Positions 1 to 6,360 of a stretch of DNA of 13,715 bases are shown here, in pieces. The translations under genes and the position numbers were made by a program. This DNA comes from Spyradenecus sp045634445. GTDB lineage: Bacteria > Verrucomicrobiota > Kiritimatiellia > RFP12 > DVOR01. Under the pieces are notes generated by a model that worked only from the letters and a program-made list of their open reading frames with translations, was not told the DNA's origin and searched no databases. How positions within the stretch are numbered: position 1 is the stretch's first letter; each line of letters starts with the position of its first letter. The stretch spans positions 1 through 13,715 of the forward strand of contig JAZRAG010000074.1 of the NCBI GenBank assembly GCA_045634445.1, in the 5' to 3' direction.

Positions 1-2370
1 CCGTATGACCAGTTTGACCCTGATGATGCAGACGAGGCCTTGGACTCGACGCGCATTATCTTCTATGTGGACGGTGAAAAGTATCAGCCCTTCACGGCGA
101 ATGCAATCATCCCGCTTGGCACGGGCTTCCAGATGGGCTCCATCCATGGCGGTTGGCATAATTCGCTCACGCGTATGAATGGCGATGACGTAAACTGCAC
201 GATGGAATATCTCCGCATTTACGATCAGATTCTCCCTGAATCCGTCTGGACGGCGATGTCCAATGAGTATTCTTACATGTCGAAGAATGGCCGCGCCACT
301 CGTACGATCGTGGCTGGTCAGGATACGACCGAGGATACGACCTGGAATGAGGATACGGACTGGACGCAGATTCGCGCGGTGAAGGATGGCAATGGTGACT
401 ATGTGCTCGATGCAGAAGGTCATATTACCTTCGATACCGGCACGAAGGTTGCAAATCCTGACCATGGCGAAGAAACTGGTACGCAGGTTGTCTTGAATGT
501 CTCGGGTGCGAATACGCTCTACTTGAACGAGTTCTATTCGACTTCGACGGATCCTGAGACGGGTGCTTCCACGACGACGGGGAACGCTAAGCTCTACTAT
601 GAACGCTTGGAAATCAACCCTGTGGAAGGTGGCGATGAAGACAGCCTCACCCTTTGGGCAGGGCGTAATAATCCGGATGTGGAAGACGAGTATAAGAATA
701 GCCAGTCGGCTGTGATTACCGTTCAGGGTTACACGAAGATTAATACGAATGTGACCATGGCGCACAACGTGGCCTTCCTCTCTGGTCCTGTGGCCGTGGC
801 TGAAGGTAAGTGGTTACACTTCGACTTCTCTGGTTTCGATGTGATGAAGGTGCCTTCTATGCCGGTCACTTATCGTCTCACGGGCTTCCTCGACGAAGAT
901 ACGCGTACACGTGTGACGTCGACGGCTCCGGCAGATCCTGTGAATGCTCGCTCGATTGACTTGGGTTATAAGACCACTGTCAATCAGTACACCTTCACGG
1001 TGAACCGTTATCCTGTGACGGCTTACTTCACGGCTGACGATGACCCGATGGTCGTTGCTCATAACAATGATACGACGATTAACTTCAATTCGTTGTATTA
1101 CATTTGGCAGGGCAACGAAATGGGCAAGCAGATGAACTGGGAAGCCGAAGCAGTCAATCCTCAAGGTCAACCCATTGTGGAAAACACCTTGGCGAAGTTT
1201 GTCTCCTTGGATGCTGAAACGCAGCAGGAAAAGATGGTGACGGTCACCTTGGCGACCAATGATGTTGATCCGATTACGCTCACCTTGAATGAAGACGCCC
1301 TCACGAAGGATAGCGAAAACATGCTCGGCGAGCAGCAGCTCATCGTTGGCGAAAAGGTTATTGTGAACTACACTGGTGATGATGCTGGTGAATTGGCTCC
1401 TTATGTGAAGGAAGCCGTGGGTATGGTCAAGGCTAAGGCAATGACTGCTACAACCTGGCGCGGTAACTTGACGCTCGATAATGGCGAGGAAACTGTGGCA
1501 ATCGCTGGTGCAAACACCATCTCTGGTAAGCTCGTCCTCGGTAAGTCGATTACGCTTGCTACGGGTGCGACAATTTCTGCTACGGACGCAGACTTCACCG
1601 CAGTGAAAACCATTACGGTGGACTATGAAGAAGCTGTTGCTGCTGGCACCTACAAGGTGGTTGGTTTGGAAGCTGGTCACACGGCGAAGTCGCTCATCGG
1701 CTGTGTCGTGACCGCAGTGAAGGATGATGCATCTACCGTGGAATGGACTGAAGCGGAAGGCACCTTGGTCGTTGTTCGCGCGGATGGCCTTTACGTGGTA
1801 GCTCGCCCGGATGTGACGGTGACTACAAATGAAACCACGAAGGTTATTGAGAATGAAGATCTCACGCTCCCGCTCGCACGTCGTGCCGCAGAACTCAGTG
1901 CTACATCGGTGAGCCTCACGGGTGTGGTGAACATGGCTGGTGAATCGGTGGAAGCTTCCGTGGCTGATGCTGCCGAAGTCTTCACGAACGTCGCCTTCAA
2001 TATGACCGAAACCCCTGTGGATGGTGTCGTCACCGCTAAGCTCAAGTATGACTTCGGTGTCAGCCAGATCAATATCGTGACGATTGATAGTGTTCAGTAC
2101 GTCGTGGCAGAGTTGATTGTCTCGAATGCGGCTGAGTTGGCGAATAACTCTGCTGACTACGCAGATGGCGTCACAGTTGATGTGGTCGTCAAGAAGGGCG
2201 CAGAGACGCAGACGTTGACGATGACGCCTGTCGCAGATATAACGGGTGCTGAAACAATGCCTGCGACTGTCGAAAAGGCAAAGCGTTACGTTCGCTTCCC
2301 GATGCCTGATGGTAATGGCACCTTCGAGATTAAGGCGCGTGCCTCGAAGAATGCTCCTGCTCAGCAGTAA
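1..2370 (+). CDS. Large secreted LamG-domain / beta-rich surface protein, 5' end outside window
   Basis: The frame is open from base 1 to the TAA at 2370 (789 codons in the window), so the true start lies upstream; the TTG at 40 has no Shine-Dalgarno sequence and I do not take it as the start. The first ~95 residues look like the end of a concanavalin-like LamG/pentraxin domain: a strand with YVDGEKY, then the QMGSIHGGW segment, and the closing EYLRIYDQILPESVW helix, which is the usual LamG ending. The remainder is acidic, rich in Thr, Val, Ala, Asp and Glu, poor in Cys, and made of short alternating strands, as in secreted passenger or adhesin proteins. It ends in RFPMPDGNGTFEIKARAS with no recognisable sorting signal. 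Such proteins are abundant in gut Kiritimatiellota/Lentisphaerota, but the ligand is unknown. The LamG call is moderately sure; the role as a surface or extracellular binding protein is inference. Confidence 0.7.
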   Translation, partial: PYDQFDPDDADEALDSTRIIFYVDGEKYQPFTANAIIPLGTGFQMGSIHGGWHNSLTRMNGDDVNCTMEYLRIYDQILPESVWTAMSNEYSYMSKNGRATRTIVAGQDTTEDTTWNEDTDWTQIRAVKDGNGDYVLDAEGHITFDTGTKVANPDHGEETGTQVVLNVSGANTLYLNEFYSTSTDPETGASTTTGNAKLYYERLEINPVEGGDEDSLTLWAGRNNPDVEDEYKNSQSAVITVQGYTKINTNVTMAHNVAFLSGPVAVAEGKWLHFDFSGFDVMKVPSMPVTYRLTGFLDEDTRTRVTSTAPADPVNARSIDLGYKTTVNQYTFTVNRYPVTAYFTADDDPMVVAHNNDTTINFNSLYYIWQGNEMGKQMNWEAEAVNPQGQPIVENTLAKFVSLDAETQQEKMVTVTLATNDVDPITLTLNEDALTKDSENMLGEQQLIVGEKVIVNYTGDDAGELAPYVKEAVGMVKAKAMTATTWRGNLTLDNGEETVAIAGANTISGKLVLGKSITLATGATISATDADFTAVKTITVDYEEAVAAGTYKVVGLEAGHTAKSLIGCVVTAVKDDASTVEWTEAEGTLVVVRADGLYVVARPDVTVTTNETTKVIENEDLTLPLARRAAELSATSVSLTGVVNMAGESVEASVADAAEVFTNVAFNMTETPVDGVVTAKLKYDFGVSQINIVTIDSVQYVVAELIVSNAAELANNSADYADGVTVDVVVKKGAETQTLTMTPVADITGAETMPATVEKAKRYVRFPMPDGNGTFEIKARASKNAPAQQ

Positions 2371-2389
2371 GCTGGTGGAGTGACTTCTC

Positions 2390-2427
2390 AAAAGGCGCGG
2401 TGGCAGAAACGCCACCGCGTCCTTTTT
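2390..2427 (+). terminator. Rho-independent terminator after the LamG-type gene
   Basis: CGCGGTGGC (2397-2405 region) pairs with GCCACCGCG across an AGAAA(C) loop. The stem is extended by an A-rich left arm that pairs with the trailing T run (CCTTTTT, 2421-2427). It starts 20 bp after the stop codon. Confidence 0.85.
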
Positions 2428-2429
2428 AG

Positions 2430-2557
2430 GGGGCACGCCCTAACGGGCGAATGAGCCAGCCTACGGCTGTAGGAAGGGGGAAAGGGCACGTTGGCGCTGA
2501 GTGTGCCGCTGCAGCTGGAGGAAGCGGGGAAAGGGTACGCTGGCGCGTGAGTGTGCT
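2430..2557. repeat. REP-like hairpin repeat, copy A (upstream of the RAYT)
   Basis: This ~125-bp GC-rich block is repeated in the same orientation at 3592-3710, downstream of the transposase. It is built of consecutive small inverted repeats: CGCCC/GGGCG around TAA, CAGCC/GGCTG around TAC, and units that begin with GGCACG or GGTACG followed by TGGCGC. The GTAGG after the second hairpin resembles the GTAG/GGAG tetranucleotide found at the foot of REP hairpins. The two copies differ by small substitutions and a few-base length differences, so they are not a recent perfect duplication. Boundaries are approximate. Confidence 0.7.
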
Positions 2558-2592
2558 GGGGTGGGGATGCTTACACGCGGAGCGTGGTTCAT

Positions 2593-2622
2593 TTGTCACG
2601 GTGTGACAGGATGTGTTAAAAT
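2593..2622 (+). promoter_or_regulatory. Promoter of the RAYT gene with overlapping palindrome
   Basis: TTGTCA at 2593-2598, an 18-bp spacer, and TAAAAT at 2617-2622. The -10 box ends 6 bp before the ATG at 2629, so the start point should fall on or next to the start codon (leaderless mRNA). TGTCAC-GGT-GTGACA at 2594-2608 is a perfect inverted repeat over the -35 box and spacer, a natural place for a repressor. Confidence 0.6.
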
Positions 2623-2628
2623 AGTCTT

Positions 2629-3603
2629 ATGGAGCAGGGTGATTTAGAGAAAAAGCGAGCATTTACGCTACGGTATTCACGGCGATTTGTCTTAGTGATG
2701 CCGGAGGGTGCGTCGCTGTATGATTCGGGGCTTTATTGGTGTACGGCGGTGACGCGAGGACGACGGGCAGTCTTTGCCGAATTGGTGAAGGGGAGGCTGT
2801 TGAATACAGACTTGGGGCGTTTTGCGTGGGAGCGTGCAGAGCAGATTGCGCCAGGAAAGGTGCAGGTGGTGGCGCGAGCTGTGATGCCAGATCATCTGCA
2901 TCTATGTTTGGCGATTAAGGGGCGTTTGCCACACACGGTGACGACATTAATTGATCGGTGGTTGAGGTCTTTAGAGGAGGAGGCGCATCGGAGTGGGGCT
3001 TTGCCAGAAGAGGAGCGACTATGGGAGGAGAAGTGTGTGTGGTTGATGCGGGTGATTACACGACGTCGTTTTGAGCATTGTATCGCGTATACAAAGGGAA
3101 ATCGGTTGTCGTGGGTAGAGCGTCATGCGCATCCAGAGATGTTTCGCTTTTATGAGCATGTGGAGCACCCGCTATTACCTGAAGGTTTTGTGTGGCAGGG
3201 ATATGGGAATTTACGCCTTTTGGATGAGCCAGTGAAGGTGGCGGTCTCTTTGCATCGGCATGAGGTGCCGGGGACAGAGGCTTATGTGCAGTTAAGAGAG
3301 TGGGCGATAAATGCTACGCGGACGGGCGGCGTTTTAGTGGGTGGTTTTATTTCTCCTGCAGAGCAGCGTCTTTTGAAAGAGGTGAGGGCGATTGTAGGGG
3401 ATTTGAAAGTAATTGTGATAGATGCGCGTCCATTAAAGGACTTTAAGCCAAAGGCTATCGTGGGAGAGAACTATGTCGCTGGGCGCGTACTTCGGCTTTC
3501 AGTGTGGGAGTCGTCACTACAGCCAAATGAACAGCGGCGCCGCTTTCTTAAAAATAATGAGCTCGCACATTTAATCGCAGAGAGGGATGGGAGCACGCCC
3601 TGA
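2629..3603 (+). CDS. REP-associated (RAYT-like) Y1/HUH transposase with C-terminal Rossmann-like domain
   Basis: This 324-residue protein has an N-terminal Y1 transposase domain (about 35-165). MPDHLHL supplies the HUH metal-binding pair His89/His91, and Tyr154 in IAYTKGN is the likely catalytic tyrosine, in the position of the family's YI..N motif. Known family members cut and join single-stranded DNA at REP hairpins. Residues ~233-318 (VLVGGFISPAEQ, VIVIDARP, AGRVLRLSVWE, NNELAHLIAE) look like the DprA/lysine-decarboxylase-like Rossmann region found after the Y1 domain in related proteins of Bacteroidetes and PVC bacteria; this part is recalled similarity, not a search. The ATG at 2629 follows a promoter directly with no Shine-Dalgarno sequence. 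The last codons and the TGA lie inside repeat copy B, so the gene end comes from the repeat. Flanking REP-like blocks support the assignment. Whether it is active is unknown; all key residues are present. Confidence 0.78.
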   Translation: MEQGDLEKKRAFTLRYSRRFVLVMPEGASLYDSGLYWCTAVTRGRRAVFAELVKGRLLNTDLGRFAWERAEQIAPGKVQVVARAVMPDHLHLCLAIKGRLPHTVTTLIDRWLRSLEEEAHRSGALPEEERLWEEKCVWLMRVITRRRFEHCIAYTKGNRLSWVERHAHPEMFRFYEHVEHPLLPEGFVWQGYGNLRLLDEPVKVAVSLHRHEVPGTEAYVQLREWAINATRTGGVLVGGFISPAEQRLLKEVRAIVGDLKVIVIDARPLKDFKPKAIVGENYVAGRVLRLSVWESSLQPNEQRRRFLKNNELAHLIAERDGSTP

Positions 3604-3710
3604 CGGGCGAATGAGCCAGCCTGCGGCTGGAGGAAGGGGCACGCTGGCGCGTGAGAGTGCCGCTGCGGCTGGAGGAAGCGGGGGAAAGGGCACGCTGGCG
3701 CGGCTGTGCT
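3592..3710. repeat. REP-like hairpin repeat, copy B (overlaps the RAYT stop codon)
   Basis: Direct copy of the block at 2430-2557. It contains CGCCC-TGA-CGGGCG (3596-3608), CCAGCC-TGC-GGCTGG and CACGC-TGGC-GCGTG hairpins, then a second GGCTGGAGGAAG unit and a further GGCACGCTGGCGC. The TGA loop of the first hairpin is the stop codon of the transposase gene. GGAG replaces GTAG at the hairpin foot compared with copy A. Confidence 0.7.
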
Positions 3711-3735
3711 ATTGCGCGCGGGAGGGCTGGTAGAA

Positions 3736-3817
3736 AACTCGGGCGGAGTCGTTTTAAAACATGGGCGAAGTTTAAATTAAACATGGGCGAAGTTTTAGGA
3801 GAACATGGGCGAAGTTT
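3736..3817. repeat. 22-bp-period array (core AACATGGGCGAAGTTT) upstream of coaD
   Basis: Three identical 16-bp cores start at 3758, 3780 and 3802, exactly 22 bp apart, separated by 6-bp unrelated spacers (AAATTA, TAGGAG). A fourth, degenerate unit starts 22 bp earlier at 3736 and keeps AAC..GGGCG.AGT. With one extra flanking A the core has inverted ends (AAAC/GTTT). Twenty-two bp is two helical turns, so all cores face the same side of the DNA, as in iterons or operator arrays. The last core ends 66 bp upstream of the coaD -35 box. There are too few units, and they are too short, for CRISPR. Confidence 0.85.
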
Positions 3818-3883
3818 TTTGAGGGGTGGTAAGCGTTTCAACAGTGACGCAGGTGTGCGGTTTACAATCCTTGTGAAAGGGAA

Positions 3884-3912
3884 TTGATAGTTTTGGAGCG
3901 TTTTGCTATAAT
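3884..3912 (+). promoter_or_regulatory. Near-consensus sigma70-type promoter of the coaD operon
   Basis: TTGATA (3884-3889), a 17-bp spacer, and a perfect TATAAT (3907-3912). The -10 box ends 7 bp before the ATG at 3920, so the transcript should begin at the start codon. Confidence 0.85.
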
Positions 3913-3919
3913 GGTGCGC

Positions 3920-4471
3920 ATGAAAGAGACAACAGCGGTTTATCCGGGTACGTTTGATCCGATGACAAAGGGGCACTTCGACTTGATTCGTCGAAGCGCA
4001 GATTTGTTTGATCATCTGATTGTGGCGGTGGCTGGTATTTCTCCGAAGCCGACGCGTTTGTTTGATATTGATGAGCGTATTGCGATGGTGCGCGAGTGCT
4101 TGGCTGAAGGTGGCATCACGAATGCTACGGTGAAGCCTTTGGACTGTCTCTTGGTGGAGTTTTGCCGCAAGAATAATGTGCGCGCAGTGGTGCGCGGTTT
4201 GCGTGCTTACAGCGATTTCGAATACGAATTTCAGATGGCGTTGACGAATCGTCAGTTGGCACCAGAGGTGGAAACGCTCTTCTTGATGCCGAATGAAGAG
4301 CATAGCTATGTGACGGCTTCGACGGTGCGCGAAGTGGCACGTTATGGTGGGGATACCACGCATTTTGTGCCGGCGTGCGTGCAGCGTCACTTGCAGGAAT
4401 ATCTTGCGGCACATCCAGAACAACGCATTCAAGGAGCATCTGTTGGAAACACCGGCGCGTTTGATCGTTGA
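3920..4471 (+). CDS. coaD: Phosphopantetheine adenylyltransferase
   Basis: Joins 4'-phosphopantetheine and ATP to dephospho-CoA, the penultimate step of coenzyme A synthesis, in the cytoplasm. At 183 residues it is slightly longer than the usual ~160, with a short nonconserved C-terminal tail. It has the nucleotidyltransferase signature YPGTFDPMTKGH (residues 8-19, TxGH motif at 16-19), RGLR at 92-95, SDFEYEFQMA and NR at 98-111, and the ATP-binding TASTVRE at 132-138 (ISSTxIRE in most homologues). The frame extends upstream to a TTG at 3884, but that codon is the -35 box itself; the ATG at 3920 starts directly at the family N-terminus and matches the promoter. No Shine-Dalgarno sequence is present, so leaderless translation is likely. 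It is first gene of a transcript with yceD, rpmF and plsX and overlaps the next gene by 29 bp. CoA feeds the phosphopantetheine arm of the ACP encoded at the end of the same cluster. Confidence 0.93.
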   Translation: MKETTAVYPGTFDPMTKGHFDLIRRSADLFDHLIVAVAGISPKPTRLFDIDERIAMVRECLAEGGITNATVKPLDCLLVEFCRKNNVRAVVRGLRAYSDFEYEFQMALTNRQLAPEVETLFLMPNEEHSYVTASTVREVARYGGDTTHFVPACVQRHLQEYLAAHPEQRIQGASVGNTGAFDR

Positions 4472-4922
4472 TCTCGGCCGTTTGGACGAGGGGCGCTACG
4501 AGCACTTAAAGGGTGCTCTAGACCGTGTTTTCCTAGAGGTGGACGACCTTGAGCAGATTCATCCCGAGGGGGATGTAGAGTATGATTTACAGTGCGAACG
4601 CTTAGGCGACGAGCTTTTGGTTCGCGGAACATTACAGCTCGCTTGCGCGTGCATTTGCAGCCGATGCGGGCAGACATACCACACGAAATTCTCGGAAAAA
4701 GCCTTTTGCGAGACCTTCGAAATTGCCGGAACTGAGATATTAGACTTGACGGAATCCGTGCGAGAAGGTATTATACTTGTTCTTCCTTCGTATCCGATTT
4801 GCAAGGAAGACTGCAAAGGCATCTGCTTTCATTGTGGCCAAGACCTCAATGCAGGCGCGTGTAGTTGCGCGAAAGGAGAGGGCAATTCTCCTTGGGACGC
4901 ACTGGACGGAATGATGTCCTAA
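4443..4922 (+). CDS. yceD: DUF177/YceD-family metal-binding protein
   Basis: 159 residues from a TTG start at 4443, chosen because AAGGAG (4431-4436) lies 6 bp upstream, inside the end of coaD; the longer in-frame ORF from 4344 has no such site and no conserved sequence. The protein carries the DUF177 signature: an inner pair C72xxC75 (ICSRCG), then PICKEDCKGICFHCGQDLN with C120, C124, C128, C131, followed by C140 and C142, a likely zinc site. yceD-rpmF-plsX is one of the most conserved neighbourhoods in bacteria. The E. coli protein is linked to 23S rRNA accumulation, and plant homologues act in plastid ribosome assembly. That function is knowledge of the family, not visible here. Translation is probably coupled to coaD through the 29-bp overlap. 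Confidence 0.9.
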   Translation: METPARLIVDLGRLDEGRYEHLKGALDRVFLEVDDLEQIHPEGDVEYDLQCERLGDELLVRGTLQLACACICSRCGQTYHTKFSEKAFCETFEIAGTEILDLTESVREGIILVLPSYPICKEDCKGICFHCGQDLNAGACSCAKGEGNSPWDALDGMMS

Positions 4923-4965
4923 GGCATAATAGCGAGAAGCTTACAGAAAGAAAGAGAGTCATAAA

Positions 4966-5142
4966 ATGGCAGTTCCTAAACGCAAAAAGTCCAAAATGCG
5001 CGTTCGTCAGCGTCGTGCTCAGATCAAGGCCGCAATTCCTGGTACCGTGACCTGCGAATGTGGCGCAGTCCGCTTGGCGCACCGCGCTTGCCCTGAATGC
5101 GGCAAGTATGACGGCCGTCAGGTGTTGACGGTTGAGGAATAA
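4966..5142 (+). CDS. rpmF: 50S ribosomal protein L32
   Basis: A short gene of 58 codons plus stop. The product begins MAVPKRKKSKMRVRQRRAQ, the standard basic L32 N-terminus (the initial Met is normally removed), and ends in a zinc-ribbon region with C30-E-C32 and C42-P-E-C45, then GKYDGRQVLTVEE, close to the L32 ending of Thermus and Chlamydia. The first knuckle is CxCG where zinc-binding L32 proteins usually have CxxCG; the 9-residue gap to the second pair is normal, so one codon is missing rather than the frame being shifted. A purine-rich GAGAG sits about 7 bp before the ATG. It lies between yceD and plsX, 43 bp and 46 bp from them, as in many bacteria. Confidence 0.93.
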   Translation: MAVPKRKKSKMRVRQRRAQIKAAIPGTVTCECGAVRLAHRACPECGKYDGRQVLTVEE

Positions 5143-5188
5143 GCAAAAACCACCGCTTCAGTAGCGGCACTGCAAAGGGAGGCTCACA

Positions 5189-6280
5189 ATGCGGATTGCA
5201 CTTGATGCCATGGGCGGCGATAATGCGCCGTTTGAGATTGTCTGGGGTGGCGCTTTAGCTGCATCCAAGACTGAGGATGACATTGTGCTCGTTGGTGATG
5301 AAGCAGCAATTCGTAAGGCATTGCGTCATCGTCATCCCAAAATCCGTCCGCTTCCCGATGTAGAAGCGCTATTGAAGTCTGGGCGTCTTTCGATCGTTCA
5401 TACCGATGAATCCATCGCGATGGACGATGCGCCCGCGGCAGCTGTACGTCGCAAAAAGAATTGTTCAATCAATATTTGCATGCGTATGGTGAAGGAAGGT
5501 ACTGCCGATGCTGCTGTCTCCGCTGGTAACTCTGGCGCGATGGCAGCATCCGCACTCTTCATCCTCGGCCGCATTAAAGGCGTAGCACGCCCCGCAATCG
5601 CAACCGTGTTGCCGACTGCAGATGCAGATCGTCCGCTCCTCCTTTTGGATGCGGGTGCCAACACTGACTGCGATCATGAGTGGTTGCGCGAATTCGCTGT
5701 GATGGGTGACGTTTACAGCCGTTTGGTGTTGGGCCGTGAAAAGCCCGAAGTCGGTTTGATGAGCATCGGTACGGAAGACTGCAAGGGTAATGAATTGACC
5801 AAGCAGGCTTTCCCGATTTTGCGCAACTATACGCCGAGCATCACCTTTAAGGGCAATGTAGAAGGTCACGACGTCTTTGAAGGCAAAACCGACGTTATCG
5901 TCTGCGATGGCTTCATTGGCAACGTCATCCTCAAGACTGCTGAAAGTGCTTGCCACGCCATGGGCGGTTGGCTCAAGCGCATCATCAAGTCTCGCCTGAT
6001 GTACAAGATTGCAGCAATTCTCCTCATCCCCGCGCTCAAGAAGTTCAAGCAGCAGATGGATCCTGAAGTCTATGGTGGCGCACCGCTTTTGGGCGTGCCC
6101 GGTGCCGTAATCATTACGCACGGCTCCTCCACCTACAAGGCCATCTTCTACGCTTGCCGTGCAGGCTCGCGAGCAGCAGCACACAACGTCTCTAAGGAAA
6201 TCGCAGACCATATTGCAGAACTTCCAGAGATCCCTCTTGAAGACGAATTAGAGCAAGCCGTCTGCGCAAAAACAGAATAA
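5189..6280 (+). CDS. plsX: Phosphate acyltransferase PlsX
   Basis: Peripheral membrane enzyme that converts acyl-ACP and phosphate to acyl-phosphate, the donor for PlsY in phospholipid synthesis. The 363 residues include MRIALDAMGGDNAP at the N-terminus, SAGNSGAM (111-118), DAGAN (154-158), KGNVEG (221-226), DGFIGN (240-245) and GGAPLLGVPG (296-305), in the family order and spacing. A hydrophobic stretch near 273-282 (KIAAILLIPA) lies where PlsX proteins have their membrane-facing helices. AAGGGAGG (5175-5182) lies 6 bp before the ATG. It follows rpmF by 46 bp and is probably the last gene of the coaD transcript; fabH, which usually follows plsX, is absent and fabD comes next behind its own promoter. 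Confidence 0.95.
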   Translation: MRIALDAMGGDNAPFEIVWGGALAASKTEDDIVLVGDEAAIRKALRHRHPKIRPLPDVEALLKSGRLSIVHTDESIAMDDAPAAAVRRKKNCSINICMRMVKEGTADAAVSAGNSGAMAASALFILGRIKGVARPAIATVLPTADADRPLLLLDAGANTDCDHEWLREFAVMGDVYSRLVLGREKPEVGLMSIGTEDCKGNELTKQAFPILRNYTPSITFKGNVEGHDVFEGKTDVIVCDGFIGNVILKTAESACHAMGGWLKRIIKSRLMYKIAAILLIPALKKFKQQMDPEVYGGAPLLGVPGAVIITHGSSTYKAIFYACRAGSRAAAHNVSKEIADHIAELPEIPLEDELEQAVCAKTE

Positions 6281-6303
6281 TTTGCGCAAAAGCGGAAATC
6301 TGG

Positions 6304-6332
6304 TTGCAAGATTTTCTGAAAAACGCTAAACT
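6304..6332 (+). promoter_or_regulatory. Promoter of fabD-fabG-acpP
   Basis: TTGCAA (6304-6309), a 17-bp spacer, and TAAACT (6327-6332). The expected start point near 6339 leaves a ~22-nt leader that contains AAAGGA (6349-6354) before the ATG at 6361. A perfect palindrome TTTGCGCAAA (6281-6290) lies 13 bp upstream of the -35 box. Confidence 0.6.
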
Positions 6333-6360
6333 ATGCGTTAGTTCTAAGAAAGGACCGAAT

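Noticed and set aside
814..2436. A 540-codon open frame on the minus strand
   Set aside because: It lies opposite the LamG-type gene, extends into its terminator, and is rich in His and Arg as expected of an antisense shadow of an Asp/Val/Thr-rich gene.
3651..3887. A 78-codon plus-strand frame upstream of coaD
   Set aside because: It is composed of repeat copy B and the 22-bp array and runs into the promoter; its three KTWAKFKLNMGEV-like segments are only the translated array.
3548..4432. A 294-codon minus-strand frame across the repeats and coaD
   Set aside because: It is antisense to coaD and the REP-like block, with a composition dominated by His, Arg and Ser and no domain or start signal.
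4344..4442. Longer N-terminus of the YceD-family protein
   Set aside because: It overlaps coaD deeply, has no ribosome binding site, and the AAGGAG/TTG pair at 4431-4445 gives the family-length protein.
4892..4930. Internal promoter before rpmF (CATAAT at 4925)
   Set aside because: The only good -35 candidate (TTGGGA) is 27 bp away; the nearer TGGACG is too weak to call.
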